Source: Canibacter zhoujuaniae
Lineage (GTDB): Bacteria > Actinomycetota > Actinomycetes > Actinomycetales > Microbacteriaceae
Direction of reading: 5' to 3'
Length of the DNA: 64,000 nucleotides
Assembly: GCF_011752015.1 (NCBI RefSeq)
Contig: NZ_JAAIKA010000001.1
Coordinates: 310,001-374,000, forward strand
Part shown: positions 19,869 through 29,366 of the stretch, one piece after another
Layout of the letters: every line of letters begins with the position of its first letter
How positions within the stretch are numbered: the stretch's first letter is position 1
The notes under the pieces: model-generated
What the model saw: only the letters and a program-made list of their open reading frames with translations
What the model was told of the DNA's origin: nothing
The model's database searches: none
Made by a program: the position numbers and the translations under genes

Positions 19869-20578
19869 TGAACACCGTGAGCACGGTTGGAAACCCCGAC
19901 TACGATGGGCCAATCGCGATGCTTGACGATGTCACCCGACTGTTTGCCGGTTCACCGCAGGTGCTCGCGCTGCGCGGAGTTAATTTACGCATTGAGCGCG
20001 GTGACTATCTGGCAATAATCGGCCCTTCCGGGTCTGGCAAGTCTACGATGTTGAACACGCTCGGGCTGCTTGACCGCCCGAGCACCGGCACCTATTATTT
20101 CGAGGGGATTAACACCTCCGAGCTTGCCGACGATGATCGTGCGGCGCTGCGTGGTGAAGCAATTGGTTTCGTGTTTCAGTCTTTCCATCTGATGCCGAAA
20201 AGAACGGTGCTTGAAAATGTAATGCTGGCAGGCACCTATGCCGGGCGCAATCGTGCAGAGCGTGAAGAACGTGCCCGGCAGGCTTTGAAACGCGTCGGCT
20301 TACAGCACCGTGTAAATTTCTACCCGACAACACTCTCTGGCGGTGAGCGCCAGAGAGTGGCTATCGCCCGTGCGATTGCCAATGAGCCGCGCTTGCTGCT
20401 AGCCGATGAGCCAACAGGAAATCTCGACCGGCGAAATTCTGAACTCATCATGGAGCTGTTTGCAGAGCTCGGGGCATCCGGGCTCACAATAGTCATGATT
20501 ACCCACGATTCTCATGTGGCTGAGGCCGCCCAAAAACAGGTTCGGATAGCCGATGGCCTGCTTACGGAGTTAACATGA
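19868..20578 (+). CDS. ABC transporter ATP-binding protein, LolD/MacB type
   Basis: The ATPase of a mechanotransmission-type ABC system. The 236 residues show Walker A IIGPSGSGKSTMLNTL, a Q-loop in FVFQSFHLMPKRTVLENVML (characteristic of the MacB/LolD/FtsE branch), signature LSGGERQRVAIARAI, Walker B LLLADEPTGNLD and the switch MITHDSHVA. It starts on the adaptor's stop codon and overlaps the permease start by four bases, so adaptor, ATPase and permease are translationally coupled. Relatives export antibiotics, peptides or lipoproteins. Confidence 0.93.
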   Translation: MNTVSTVGNPDYDGPIAMLDDVTRLFAGSPQVLALRGVNLRIERGDYLAIIGPSGSGKSTMLNTLGLLDRPSTGTYYFEGINTSELADDDRAALRGEAIGFVFQSFHLMPKRTVLENVMLAGTYAGRNRAEREERARQALKRVGLQHRVNFYPTTLSGGERQRVAIARAIANEPRLLLADEPTGNLDRRNSELIMELFAELGASGLTIVMITHDSHVAEAAQKQVRIADGLLTELT

Positions 20579-21852
20579 AAAAAATTCGCCTCAAACGGGA
20601 TCGTAAAGCCAAGACCCCTCGGCGTACTGTGCCGCGCATTAGTGCCCGTGATTTATTTCACGAGAGTTTTGAGGGTGTTGGTGCCCGCCCATCACGAATG
20701 TTTATAACTCTGCTCGGCACGGTTCTCGGTATTGCCTCATTAGTGGCAACAATCGGTTTTGCGCAAACAGCCAGCGGTCAGATTGCGCAGCAGTTTGATT
20801 CACTCGGCGCAACGCGCGTCACTATTGAGCCGAAGCGCTCTAACAGTAATTCTGCAGGCGGTAGCGGCACGAAGCAAGCAACTGCTGTAATTCCTTGGGA
20901 TGCGCCGGCTAGAGTTGCGGATCTTGCCGGGGTAACCACATCTGCAATAATTACCGACGCGCCAGAAAACACTCCTGTAAAAGCTGTTGAAATTGCTGAT
21001 CCCGCTGAACTTCAGCGTGTTCCACCACGCATTACAGCTGCCTCACCGTCACTTTTAGATGTGGTTGCCGGTGAAATAGAAACCGGTCGTTTTTTTGACG
21101 CCGGTCACGATGCACGCGGTGATCGTGTGGCTGTGCTCGGGGCAAAAGCGGCTGAACAGCTGGGTATCAACCGAGTTAACAATCAATCAGCGATTTTTCT
21201 TGACGGCAACGCCTACACTGTCATCGGAATTTTGAAGAGCGTAAAAGTGCGGGAAAATCTGCAGAACGCTGTTATTGTGCCGCTCACAACCGCTCGTCAT
21301 GACTTCAATATGGGTGCCCCAAGCAACTTTGACATTCGCATAGATCTTGGTGCCGGCGAAGTGGTTGGTCGGCAAGCCCCTATTGCACTCAACCCGAACT
21401 CCCCCGACGGTTTCAAAGTTGGTGCGCCGCGTCTTGCAAACGCTGTGCAGGAGGGCATTGAATCAGATATCAATGTGCTCTTTGTCGCTATTGGTATTGT
21501 TGCGCTGATTGGTGGCGGAATAGGCATCGCGAACGTAACACTGCTGTCGGTTTCAGAACGGCGTGGTGAGATTGGTTTGCGCCGCGCTCTCGGCGCCAGG
21601 GCTCGTGATATCGCTGCGCAGTTCATGTTGGAGTCGCTCACCACCGGATTACTGGGCGGTCTGATCGGCGTTGTGGTTGGTATTCTTGCGTTAATCGGGG
21701 TGTGTGTGGTGCAGCAGTGGACACCAATTTTGGCCGCCTGGGCTGCGCCTATCGGAGTGCTTGTTGGTGCGCTGGTGGGTTTGATTGCTGGCACCTACCC
21801 AGCGCTGAAAGCAACAAAAATCGAACCGGTTGATGCGCTGCGCGACAATTAA
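20575..21852 (+). CDS. MacB/FtsX-like ABC transporter permease
   Basis: A 425-residue permease with the MacB topology: a basic cytoplasmic N terminus, a first membrane helix (ITLLGTVLGIASLVATIGFA, about 43-62), a large periplasm-facing MacB_PCD domain (about 70-290), then three helices near the C terminus. The FtsX motif region SERRGEIGLRRALGARARDIAAQF, which couples to the ATPase, lies after the second helix. It overlaps the ATPase start in ATGA. Together with the adaptor upstream this forms a tripartite system without an outer-membrane channel. The tail overlaps the opposite small gene by four bases. Confidence 0.9.
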   Translation: MKKIRLKRDRKAKTPRRTVPRISARDLFHESFEGVGARPSRMFITLLGTVLGIASLVATIGFAQTASGQIAQQFDSLGATRVTIEPKRSNSNSAGGSGTKQATAVIPWDAPARVADLAGVTTSAIITDAPENTPVKAVEIADPAELQRVPPRITAASPSLLDVVAGEIETGRFFDAGHDARGDRVAVLGAKAAEQLGINRVNNQSAIFLDGNAYTVIGILKSVKVRENLQNAVIVPLTTARHDFNMGAPSNFDIRIDLGAGEVVGRQAPIALNPNSPDGFKVGAPRLANAVQEGIESDINVLFVAIGIVALIGGGIGIANVTLLSVSERRGEIGLRRALGARARDIAAQFMLESLTTGLLGGLIGVVVGILALIGVCVVQQWTPILAAWAAPIGVLVGALVGLIAGTYPALKATKIEPVDALRDN

Positions 21853-22100
21853 CTTATTTGCGGTTCTATGAAACTGATATAGGCAGAACCAACGATGATT
21901 GATACCGCTGCTATGCAATAGACGGCACTTATCCAAAACGCTGCTGTGAGGAACGGATCAATCGGGTTGTGCTCTCTCCGAGCGGTTCTTAGTTTCTTTA
22001 TTGTCAAAAAAATTGTCACAAACCCAACCAAAAATGAGAGTACAAACAATACTACATTCTCTCTGCGATCATTTTCGATATCACGGCCTATATAACCCAT
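21849..22100 (-). CDS. Small two-helix membrane protein, unknown
   Basis: An 83-residue protein with two clear membrane helices, VVLFVLSFLVGFVTIFLTI (about residues 16-34) and AFWISAVYCIAAVSIIVGSAY (about 54-74), joined by a basic loop. No family recognised. An AGAGGA stretch lies just before the ATG. It is convergent with, and overlaps by four bases, the MacB-like permease. The membrane-helix pattern and a ribosome-binding site support it, but the call is only moderately certain because the protein is short. Confidence 0.5.
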   Translation of the reverse strand: MGYIGRDIENDRRENVVLFVLSFLVGFVTIFLTIKKLRTARREHNPIDPFLTAAFWISAVYCIAAVSIIVGSAYISFIEPQIS

Positions 22101-22152
22101 TTCCTCTTCTCCATTCGTATCAAGGTAGGTTGTGTGAAAATTCTAATAGCCT

Positions 22153-23004
22153 TTAATTCACGCTTTTATCCACGCGTCCGGTGAATGGATTGCTCGAAAT
22201 GGCAGAAACCTCTGTTGTAACAGTTGGAAATTCACTTCTTAGCATCTTTGCGAGCGACTCAAGATATATAAACTCACTCGCATAGTGTGGCAGATCCAAC
22301 AGTGCTGGCACGGCAAGCGCATTAGCTCGCGACTCGATATGCTCGAGTGTCGGGTGGTGGCGCAGATCTGAGGTGATGTATGCGTCGACATCAAGCTGAG
22401 AGACAGTCTCGAGCAGTGAATCGCCAGCCCCCGGGCAGACCGCGATCCGCCCCACTTCACGGTCACCCGAGCCGGTATAAAGCACACCCTGCGCTGTTGC
22501 AGGAACAATATCTGCGATCTGCCTCGCAAGCCCAACAACCGTGGTTTTCGCGGGCAAATCTGCCACAACCCCCATTCCGAAAAGCTTGGAATCCCCCACC
22601 TGCTCGTTTGTCTGCGGCGCGACGAGCGGTGCAGCCTTTTTAAGCTGCAGGGCATCAATCCAGGCGCCAACCGTGCCCGCACGGGAGCGATCAGAGTTGG
22701 TGTGGCCACACCACAGCGCGCCCCCTGACTGTATGAGTTTGGTAATCACCGCACCCTTACCGGTTTCGGTTGTCAGAAAACTTACCGGTCGCAGCAGCAG
22801 TGGGTGGTGCGTGAGCAGCAGGGTTTCCGTATTTTGAGCCGCTGCGTTAGCTTCAGCAACTGTTGGATCCACCGCAAGGCGAATATGCGAAATTGTTTGA
22901 TCCGGATCCCCAGCAACTAAACCAACTCGATCCCAGTCTTCAGCCCAGTCGAGCGGATAGAGCTCTTCAAGGAAAGCGCGAATAGTTGATAGTTTCACAG
23001 CCAT
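22153..23004 (-). CDS. Nif3-like dinuclear metal centre protein
   Basis: A 283-residue member of the Nif3/YbgI family, which forms a toroidal hexamer with a two-metal site and whose activity is unsettled (suggested as a GTP cyclohydrolase I type 2). The N-terminal EDWDRVGLVAGDP is the family opening. Metal ligands fit LLTHHPLLL (His-His), GHTNSDRS, and the C-terminal block ITSDLRHHPTLEH. The protein is somewhat short compared with forms carrying a PII-like insert, though a short middle domain is present. tRNA-Ala sits 30 bases upstream on the same strand. Nothing shows regulation. Confidence 0.88.
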   Translation of the reverse strand: MAVKLSTIRAFLEELYPLDWAEDWDRVGLVAGDPDQTISHIRLAVDPTVAEANAAAQNTETLLLTHHPLLLRPVSFLTTETGKGAVITKLIQSGGALWCGHTNSDRSRAGTVGAWIDALQLKKAAPLVAPQTNEQVGDSKLFGMGVVADLPAKTTVVGLARQIADIVPATAQGVLYTGSGDREVGRIAVCPGAGDSLLETVSQLDVDAYITSDLRHHPTLEHIESRANALAVPALLDLPHYASEFIYLESLAKMLRSEFPTVTTEVSAISSNPFTGRVDKSVN

Positions 23005-23034
23005 GAAAACAGCTTATACGTTTTGAGAATTTTG

Positions 23035-23107
23035 TGGACCTAACGAGACTCGAACTCGTGACCCCCTGCATGCCATGCAGGTGCGCTACCAGCTGCGCCA
23101 TAGGCCC
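23035..23107 (-). tRNA. tRNA-Ala (anticodon GGC)
   Basis: Full cloverleaf on the minus strand: acceptor GGGCCTA with TAGGTCC, D arm, anticodon stem CCTGC-GCAGG closing the loop ATGGCAT (anticodon GGC), and T arm with GTTCGAG. The discriminator is A and CCA is not encoded. It lies between rsfS and the Nif3-like gene. Confidence 0.95.
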
Positions 23108-23166
23108 TTTTGTTCTGTGTAGAACAACAAATATTTATATTAGTGCTTTTTGCAGGTTAAAACAAA

Positions 23167-23535
23167 TTACACGGCCGGCAAATGCTTTGAGAGATCAATT
23201 TTAGCTCCGTCAGACCAGAGCCGCTCAAGCACATAATATTCACGCTCTTCTTCGTGAAAGACGTGCACAATCAGATCACCGAAATCAAGCAAGATCCAGC
23301 GCCCTAACTCGCGCCCCTCACGCCGCAGAGTTTTATAACCCGCAGCATTAAGCTCGTCTTCAATATCGCGCGCTATCGCCTGCACATTGCGTTCCACAGC
23401 TCCGGAGACGATCATAAAAATGTCAGCGTAGCCGAACACCTCAGAAACGTTAAGAGCGATCGGATCCTGCCCATCAGATTTGAGCGAGGCGGGAACAGCG
23501 ATGTCTAACATCGCTAAAGCTGAACTGTTTTGCAT
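23167..23535 (-). CDS. rsfS: Ribosome silencing factor RsfS (Iojap family)
   Basis: Binds ribosomal protein L14 and blocks subunit joining when nutrients fall. The 122-residue length is usual. The family pattern is obvious: ALNVSEVFGYADIFMIVSGAVERNVQAIARDIEDEL, then REGRELGRWILLDFGDLIVHVFHEEEREYY. In the canonical order it follows nadD on the same strand, with one unknown acidic membrane protein inserted between them. It ends 60 bases before tRNA-Ala. Confidence 0.95.
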   Translation of the reverse strand: MQNSSALAMLDIAVPASLKSDGQDPIALNVSEVFGYADIFMIVSGAVERNVQAIARDIEDELNAAGYKTLRREGRELGRWILLDFGDLIVHVFHEEEREYYVLERLWSDGAKIDLSKHLPAV

Positions 23536-23537
23536 TA

Positions 23538-24854
23538 CTAGCTAAAGACTCCATTAAATGCGGCCACGACAGTGGCGATAGAAGCGAGGATGAGCACGCC
23601 GGTACCGATTGCAAACACCAGCGGCTTTTTGCTCGAATCTGCTTTGGTCTGCTCCACGGCCGGCATTGCCTGCGCGTGTCGTGAAGACACAGCAGATAGC
23701 GCGCTCTTCGGGCGCGAAGAGGTATCGCCTGCTGCTTCAATATCGAGCAGCGCATCAAAATCTTCGTCAACACCGTGCAGCGAATGGTGGGCACCTGTTT
23801 CGCCCAGCGCCTGCGGCAGGTCAATTGATCCGGATGCAAAAAGCTCCCCGGTTGAGTTGATTGACTCAACAAGATCACTGCCAGACGGCATGCTCGGCAG
23901 TATCAAAGCTGAGGTGCCGCTTGTGATGGTTGCTGAGCTCTCATCAGAAACAACTCTGGAGATCAGGGTGTCAAAACCGCTCGTCTCAGGAGCATCTGAC
24001 ATCTTGCGATCAGACTCAGGGTCAAAGACAGACTCTTCTTCAAACGGCACGATATCTGGGAAACTGTGGCCCCCGCCAACAATCGCAGATTTAGGTTGCG
24101 CTGTTGCACCAGCAGCAGTCTCTGCAGGCTCAACTGTGTCTGCAGCTTCCACTTCTGCTGCTGTCTCAAGCTCAGCAGCAGTTACATCGTCTAACTGTTC
24201 AATAGAAACGATCTCTGCATCATCAGCCGCTGCTGCGACCTCAGAATTTTCTACTGCAACCACCTCTACAGAATCAGTCTGCGCTGGTTCCGTCTCAGCA
24301 GCCTCTGCAGTTTCGTGAGACTCTTTTTTACCACCAAACGGCCAGAATGAGATTTTGCGTGACGCAGCACTATCCGCATCCACATCGACGGCGGATTCTT
24401 CTACAGCTGTTTCTTTTGCAGGCTGCGCAGCATCTTGCGGGTCAACAGTTGAGGTTGGATCCTCAGCTAGCATCTCTTGCAGGCTGAGAGCTTCTGTAGC
24501 TGGCAGTGCGTCTTCATCGAACTGTGCGTCACTTGCCGCAGCCTGCACACCGTATTCACGAATAGGCCCGTTTTCGGCTTCCCACTCGCTAATGATGCGA
24601 TCCAACTCCTGCGTATGCAGTTCACGTCGCTGACGACGTGTCAGCGGGCTGCCATCTGGGTTGCTACTTGGAAGCTGCACGCTTGATTCAAGCTGCTCGA
24701 GAATCTCGAGCTGCTCAGGGGTTAACTCAGCGCCCTGCTCAAGCAGCACTGGAATTGATCCGGTCTCTGTAGCAGCTGGATTGAAAGCGTCACCTAATCC
24801 AACGTTGGGGGCATTAGACGCCCCACGGCCGTTTTGATTCTGCTCAGTCATCAT
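23538..24854 (-). CDS. Acidic low-complexity tail-anchored protein, unknown
   Basis: A protein of about 438 residues with no family that I recognise. The N-terminal half holds a basic patch [12 protein letters not shown] (near residue 78) and is then dominated by Ala, Glu, Val, Asp and Thr repeats such as [14 protein letters not shown], so it is probably disordered. A single hydrophobic helix sits at the very end ([22 protein letters not shown]), which makes it tail-anchored with its bulk in the cytoplasm. I chose the ATG at 24854, preceded by AAAGG; it overlaps nadD by 11 bases. It is wedged between nadD and rsfS, a slot that in several actinobacteria holds an acidic membrane protein. A frame on the other strand is only its low-complexity shadow. 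Confidence 0.7.
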   Translation of the reverse strand: MMTEQNQNGRGASNAPNVGLGDAFNPAATETGSIPVLLEQGAELTPEQLEILEQLESSVQLPSSNPDGSPLTRRQRRELHTQELDRIISEWEAENGPIREYGVQAAASDAQFDEDALPATEALSLQEMLAEDPTSTVDPQDAAQPAKETAVEESAVDVDADSAASRKISFWPFGGKKESHETAEAAETEPAQTDSVEVVAVENSEVAAAADDAEIVSIEQLDDVTAAELETAAEVEAADTVEPAETAAGATAQPKSAIVGGGHSFPDIVPFEEESVFDPESDRKMSDAPETSGFDTLISRVVSDESSATITSGTSALILPSMPSGSDLVESINSTGELFASGSIDLPQALGETGAHHSLHGVDEDFDALLDIEAAGDTSSRPKSALSAVSSRHAQAMPAVEQTKADSSKKPLVFAIGTGVLILASIATVVAAFNGVFS

Positions 24855-25449
24855 CTGCCTTTTCATCTATATACAGTCGGTGTTTTGCAATGTACTGCAC
24901 CACACCGTCGGGGACTAAGTACCACACAGGGTGCCCCTGTTTGACTCGGCTACGACAGTCTGTTGAGGAGATAGCCATAGCTGGTACTTCTAATAAACTA
25001 ACATTGTCGCCGGATAATCCGCTCAAAGACAGTTCATGTCCGGGTCTTGAAACTGCGATAAAGTGGGCCAAACCCCAGATTTCTTCGACGTCTTTCCAAT
25101 TCAATATCTGAGCTATTGCATCAGCTCCGGTAATAAAAAAGAGCTCATCATTGGGAAATTGTTTACGCAAATCGCGAAGAGTATCAACCGTGTATGTTGG
25201 GCCCGCACGATCGATGTCTACTCTGCTCACAGTGAACTGTGGGTTGCTGGCGGTTGCGATCACAGTCATTAGATAGCGATGCTCCCCAGGCGAGACCCCT
25301 GACTTTTGCCAGGGCCTGCCGGTGGGCACAAATATCACCTCATCCAGCCCGTAGCTGTGAGCAACCTCACTTGCTGCGACAAGGTGACCGTGGTGAATCG
25401 GGTCAAAGGTGCCACCCATGACACCGATGCGCCGCCTCGAGTGTGCCAT
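24844..25449 (-). CDS. nadD: Nicotinate-nucleotide adenylyltransferase
   Basis: Transfers AMP from ATP to nicotinate mononucleotide in NAD synthesis. The 201-residue protein has the nucleotidyltransferase motif [18 protein letters not shown] with the H-x-G-H signature, and the second [13 protein letters not shown] motif. [10 protein letters not shown] and [16 protein letters not shown] are specific NadD blocks. The gene sits in the usual proA-nadD-rsfS neighbourhood and its end overlaps the start of the acidic protein. Confidence 0.95.
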   Translation of the reverse strand: MAHSRRRIGVMGGTFDPIHHGHLVAASEVAHSYGLDEVIFVPTGRPWQKSGVSPGEHRYLMTVIATASNPQFTVSRVDIDRAGPTYTVDTLRDLRKQFPNDELFFITGADAIAQILNWKDVEEIWGLAHFIAVSRPGHELSLSGLSGDNVSLLEVPAMAISSTDCRSRVKQGHPVWYLVPDGVVQYIAKHRLYIDEKADDD

Positions 25450-25454
25450 CGTGC

Positions 25455-25664
25455 TTAACGGTGGTGCGGAGCCTGTCCACCAAACTTCTGCTTGTACTGC
25501 TCAGCCTTTTCTGCGTGGCGGTTAGCAACGTCGCGGAAGCTGAAAGTTACAACTGCGAGAGCGATAAAAGCAACAATAGCAATGAGCCCGAAAACAATAG
25601 CTGGCATCGGGAGTTCATTAACAACTGCAGCACCCTCGGCAGTAATGAAGCTAACTGCGTTCAT
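25455..25664 (-). CDS. Small single-pass membrane protein between proA and nadD
   Basis: A 69-residue protein with one membrane helix ([23 protein letters not shown], about residues 20-42) and a basic, His-rich cytoplasmic tail ([19 protein letters not shown] to PHHR). Starting at the ATG at 25664, with AGGTGA as ribosome-binding site; a GTG three codons upstream is possible. Small proteins of this shape are common next to nadD in actinobacteria, but no function is known. It ends five bases before the nadD start and is probably cotranscribed. Confidence 0.72.
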   Translation of the reverse strand: MNAVSFITAEGAAVVNELPMPAIVFGLIAIVAFIALAVVTFSFRDVANRHAEKAEQYKQKFGGQAPHHR

Positions 25665-25728
25665 AGTTATCACCTATCTGAAATCGGTAAATAGTAACTC
25701 CCCCATGTTATCAGGGAACCACCAGCTA

Positions 25729-26979
25729 TCAGTGGCGAATATCGCCGTTTCCGCGCGTAATCCACTTCGTGCTGGTCAATTCGGTAATTCCCATCGGCCC
25801 GCGCGCGTGCAGTTTCTGTGTTGAAATGCCAACCTCTGCGCCAAAGCCAAACACACCGCCGTCTGTAAATCTGGAAGATGCGTTTACGATCACGCTTGCT
25901 GCATCAACTTCTGCGATAAATTTTTCAACGACAGAGTAGTCTTCTGCGAGCACAACTTCAGTGTGTCTCGTCGAATATCGGTCGATGTGGGCGATCGCCT
26001 CGTCAACATCAGAAACAACCCGAATACCAAGTCGCAACGCTAGGTGCTCTGTGCCCCAGATACTGTCATCGGCGGCAGACACTGTGCTGCCAAGGGCAAC
26101 AGCTGCAGCATCGCCTAAGAGCTCAACACGGTCAGCGATTCTGCTCTCAATCGCAGCAATAACCTCAGGGGCAACCTGCTCATGCACTAAAACAGTGTCT
26201 ACGGCGTTGCAGACGCCAGGGCGCTGCACTTTTGCGTTTTCAACTATCGCCGGAACTGTCTCCAGATTCGCACTCTTATCAATATAGATGTGCACAACTC
26301 CAGCGCCAGTCTCAATCACCGGCACCTTTGCCTCACGCACTACTGTTTCAATCAGGTTTGCGGATCCGCGGGGAATGAGCACATCAATATAACCGCGCGC
26401 CCGCATCATAGCTGTCGCACCTGCACGACCAAACTCATCAACGGTTTGCACCGCTGCACGTGGAAAACCTGAAATTTCTAAGGCGTCCTGAATGATGTCA
26501 ATTAGAACCGCGTTTGTCTCTTCTGCAGCACTACCGCCACGCAGCACAACAGCATTACCGCTTTTTATTGCTAGCGAGGCGATATCAACTGTGACGTTGG
26601 GGCGTGCTTCATAAATCGCGCCAATCACGCCGAACGGCACGCGCACCTGGGTGAGCCGCAGGCCGTTTGGCAGGGTTGAGCCGCGCACAATTTCACCGAT
26701 CGGATCACGCAGGCTAATTACTTCAGCAATAGCATCACTGAGCGCGGTTACCCGCTCAGCGTTGAGCATAAGACGATCCTGGATGCTCTGCGCCATACCG
26801 TTATCTTTAGCGCGAGCCAGATCTTTTTGGTTGGCTGCGATAATTTCATCGGTGTGTTTACGCAAGCCGAGCGCAATATTTTTCAGCGCCTCATTTTTAG
26901 AGTTTGTTGACGCAGTTGCAAATTTTTTCGCTGCCTCACGTCCGGCTGACAGCTTCTGATAGATGGCTTCCTCGCACAT
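25729..26979 (-). CDS. proA: Gamma-glutamyl phosphate reductase
   Basis: Second step of proline synthesis: NADPH reduction of gamma-glutamyl phosphate. The 416-residue aldehyde-dehydrogenase-fold protein has the catalytic cysteine in RPGVCNAVDTVLVHE and the NADP-binding VVLRGGSAAEETN block, and ends with FTDGGVFGFGAEVGISTQKLHARGPMGI, the ProA signature. It lies 13 bases downstream of proB on the same strand, so both proline enzymes are on one message. Start ATG at 26979 gives the normal N terminus. Confidence 0.96.
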   Translation of the reverse strand: MCEEAIYQKLSAGREAAKKFATASTNSKNEALKNIALGLRKHTDEIIAANQKDLARAKDNGMAQSIQDRLMLNAERVTALSDAIAEVISLRDPIGEIVRGSTLPNGLRLTQVRVPFGVIGAIYEARPNVTVDIASLAIKSGNAVVLRGGSAAEETNAVLIDIIQDALEISGFPRAAVQTVDEFGRAGATAMMRARGYIDVLIPRGSANLIETVVREAKVPVIETGAGVVHIYIDKSANLETVPAIVENAKVQRPGVCNAVDTVLVHEQVAPEVIAAIESRIADRVELLGDAAAVALGSTVSAADDSIWGTEHLALRLGIRVVSDVDEAIAHIDRYSTRHTEVVLAEDYSVVEKFIAEVDAASVIVNASSRFTDGGVFGFGAEVGISTQKLHARGPMGITELTSTKWITRGNGDIRH

Positions 26980-26992
26980 GCCCTAATCCTAC

Positions 26993-27769
26993 TCAAATTT
27001 TACGTGGTTCAAACCAAGTGCCGTGTGACTCACCGTCTATAAGAGCGGCGAAAAGTTTTGTATCGGTGAGCACCACGCGCACACCGTGCGCTGCCGCGTA
27101 TTTGGCTGCCGCAACCTTGGTTAGCGCTCCCCCGGTGCCCCACCCCGATTTAGCTTCACCAATCTGCACACCGCTTAAGTCGTCACCAAACGGCACAAAC
27201 TGTATCGGTTGCGCTTCAGGGTTATTAGGCGGTGCTGTGTAAAGAGCAGCTACGTCACTCAGCAGCACAAGCTGATCCGCCTTTACCAATTTCGCAACTA
27301 GTGAAGCAAGACGGTCGTTGTCTCCGAAGCGAATTTCTGTCGTTGCAACCGAATCATTTTCGTTGATGATCGGAATAGCGCCAAGCTCAAGCATACGATT
27401 CAGTGTTGCTTGAGCGTTAGCAGAGCGTTCGGCTGAGTCGAAGTCTGAGGGGGTGAGCAAAATCTGTCCGATAACTATGTCATAAAAGCCGAAGGCCCGC
27501 TGGTAGCGGTTAATCAGAACGTTCTGCCCCACAGCGGCTGCCGCCTGCTGAGTTGCGAGATCTTCCGGTCTTGCAGACAGCTGCAGAAATGGCACACCGC
27601 TGGAGATCGCGCCTGAAGAGACGAGTATCACCTCACTGCCGGCAGCGTGCAGCCGCGCCAAGGATGCAGCTAGTTGCGGAATTTGCTGTTTGTTTTCGCC
27701 GCTGACCGACGACGAACCCACCTTTACTACAATGCGGTTTCCGTGTTGCAGCTTGCGGTTATCGGCCAC
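26993..27769 (-). CDS. proB: Glutamate 5-kinase without PUA domain
   Basis: Phosphorylates glutamate as the first step of proline synthesis. The amino-acid-kinase domain is complete with IVVKVGSSSVSG at the start, SGAISSG, INENDSVAT and FGDNDRLASLVA, then GGALTKVAAAK near the end. At 258 residues it stops after the kinase domain, while many ProB proteins carry a C-terminal PUA domain of about 100 residues. Short forms occur and remain active. I took the GTG at 27769, just after the obgE stop; an earlier GTG (27787) overlapping obgE adds six residues. Feedback inhibition by proline is a family property, not visible here. Confidence 0.93.
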   Translation of the reverse strand: MADNRKLQHGNRIVVKVGSSSVSGENKQQIPQLAASLARLHAAGSEVILVSSGAISSGVPFLQLSARPEDLATQQAAAAVGQNVLINRYQRAFGFYDIVIGQILLTPSDFDSAERSANAQATLNRMLELGAIPIINENDSVATTEIRFGDNDRLASLVAKLVKADQLVLLSDVAALYTAPPNNPEAQPIQFVPFGDDLSGVQIGEAKSGWGTGGALTKVAAAKYAAAHGVRVVLTDTKLFAALIDGESHGTWFEPRKI

Positions 27770-27771
27770 AG

Positions 27772-29286
27772 CTAGTCTTCCTTCCACAGTCCGGCTTCGC
27801 GCTCCCGCTCTAGCTCTTCACGCATCGCGGCTTTAGCGTCCATCCACTCGTGATATTCTTTGCGGCGCTCCTTGTTTGTGCGGCGATCGCTCTGGTCAAT
27901 GCGGCTGTCAGTGCCGCGGGCTCCCACAACCTGCACCTCTGCTGCTGAAGTTAGGGTTGGTTCCCAGTCGAAAACAACGCCCTCACCCTCGCCGATCACA
28001 ACCGTAGAACCGGCGACAGCGCCCGCCTTTACAAGACCTTCCTCAATGCCTATCTTGTTCAGGCGGTCTGCGAGATACCCTATCGCTTCATCGTTGGTGA
28101 AGTCGCACTGTTTTACCCAGCGTTCCGGCTTCGCTCCAAGGATCCTGTAAACCGGGCCGTAGCTGCCCCCCTCCACAGTAATCGTGAATGAGGCTTCGCG
28201 AGATTTCGGCTGTGGGCGCAGCACGATCCGCTCAGACTGCTGCTCTTGTTTTGCAGCAAGTTTCGCTGCCCGATCGGTCTCAACAATCTCACCGAGCGCA
28301 TAACCGAGCTCTTGCAGGCCTTCTCTGGTCACAGTCGAGATTAGGAACACACGATAACCGCGCTCCTCAAGCTCACCCTTCATGAACTCCGCCATATCGC
28401 GCCCGTCAGGAATATCGACCTTATTAAGGGCGACCAGCTGCGGTCGCTCCAACAGCGGCGTCTGCCCCTCAGGCACAGGATAGGCGGCAAGCTCGCGCAG
28501 AATTACATCAAGATCACTTACCGGGTCGCGTTCCGGCTCAAGCGCCGCCGCATCAAGCACATGCAGCAGCGCACTACAGCGCTCAACGTGACGGAGGAAG
28601 TCGAGACCAAGCCCCTTACCCTCACTGGCCCCCTCAATCAGACCGGGCACATCGGCGATTGTGAAGCGATGGCCGCCGTGCTCCACAACACCGAGGTTGG
28701 GGTGCAGTGTTGTAAATGGATAGTCAGCAATTTTCGGTTTCGCCGCACTCATTGCGGCAATAAGGCTTGATTTACCTGCAGACGGGTAACCAACCAGAGC
28801 AACATCCGCGATAGTTTTCAGCTCAAGAGTGAGCGTCACCTCTTCGCCCGCAATGCCCAGCAGCGCAAAGCCCGGAGCCTTACGTTTGGTGCTGGCGAGT
28901 GCTGCATTCCCTAAACCGCCCTGGCCTCCCTGTGCGACAACAAAGGTATCCCCAGGCTCCGTAAGATCAGCGAGCACCGCACCGGTTTCAGATTTCACAA
29001 CAGTGCCTGGCGGAACCTCAAGCTGTAAGGATTCACCGTGCGCACCATTGCGCCAGTCTCCGGCGCCGTAAGCTCCGTTGGACGCAGCACGGTGTGGGCG
29101 TCTGTGAAAATCTAAGAGTGTGGTCACCTGCTCTGTGGCGGTGAGCACAATATCACCGCCGTTACCACCGTTCCCGCCGTCAGGGCCGGCAAGCGGTTTA
29201 AACTTCTCCCGCTTTACGGAGACACAACCGTTCCCGCCGTTGCCTGCGTTGAAAAAAACCTGGACTCGGTCAACGAAGGTAACCAT
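27772..29286 (-). CDS. obgE: Obg family GTPase
   Basis: A ribosome-assembly GTPase also tied to growth and stress control. The 504-residue protein begins with the glycine-rich Obg fold ([18 protein letters not shown] to [13 protein letters not shown]), followed by the G domain: G1 [11 protein letters not shown]3 [11 protein letters not shown]4 NKVD, and G5 SxxTxxG-like STVTREG. An OCT domain lies at about residues 345-430, and a charged C-terminal tail is typical in actinobacteria. It follows rpmA in the standard rplU-rpmA-obgE order but a terminator lies between them. proB follows within three bases. Confidence 0.97.
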   Translation of the reverse strand: MVTFVDRVQVFFNAGNGGNGCVSVKREKFKPLAGPDGGNGGNGGDIVLTATEQVTTLLDFHRRPHRAASNGAYGAGDWRNGAHGESLQLEVPPGTVVKSETGAVLADLTEPGDTFVVAQGGQGGLGNAALASTKRKAPGFALLGIAGEEVTLTLELKTIADVALVGYPSAGKSSLIAAMSAAKPKIADYPFTTLHPNLGVVEHGGHRFTIADVPGLIEGASEGKGLGLDFLRHVERCSALLHVLDAAALEPERDPVSDLDVILRELAAYPVPEGQTPLLERPQLVALNKVDIPDGRDMAEFMKGELEERGYRVFLISTVTREGLQELGYALGEIVETDRAAKLAAKQEQQSERIVLRPQPKSREASFTITVEGGSYGPVYRILGAKPERWVKQCDFTNDEAIGYLADRLNKIGIEEGLVKAGAVAGSTVVIGEGEGVVFDWEPTLTSAAEVQVVGARGTDSRIDQSDRRTNKERRKEYHEWMDAKAAMREELEREREAGLWKED

Positions 29287-29318
29287 CTTATCGTCTCCTG
29301 AAATTCTGCCTGCTGCGA

Positions 29319-29347
29319 CTAAAAAGGACGAGCCGCAGCTCGTCCTT
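29319..29347 (-). terminator. Intrinsic terminator between rpmA and obgE
   Basis: On the minus strand AAGGACGAGC (29347-29338) and GCTCGTCCTT (29333-29324) form a ten-pair stem with a four-base loop, followed by a run of T (29325-29321). It would end or attenuate the rplU-rpmA message before obgE, which must then rely on readthrough or its own promoter. Confidence 0.85.
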
Positions 29348-29366
29348 CTAGAGTATCGCTAGCTTC

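Noticed and set aside
23572-24318. Plus-strand open frame of about 248 codons opposite the acidic protein
   Set aside because: A Ser/Ala-rich mirror of the low-complexity coding strand; no start signals.
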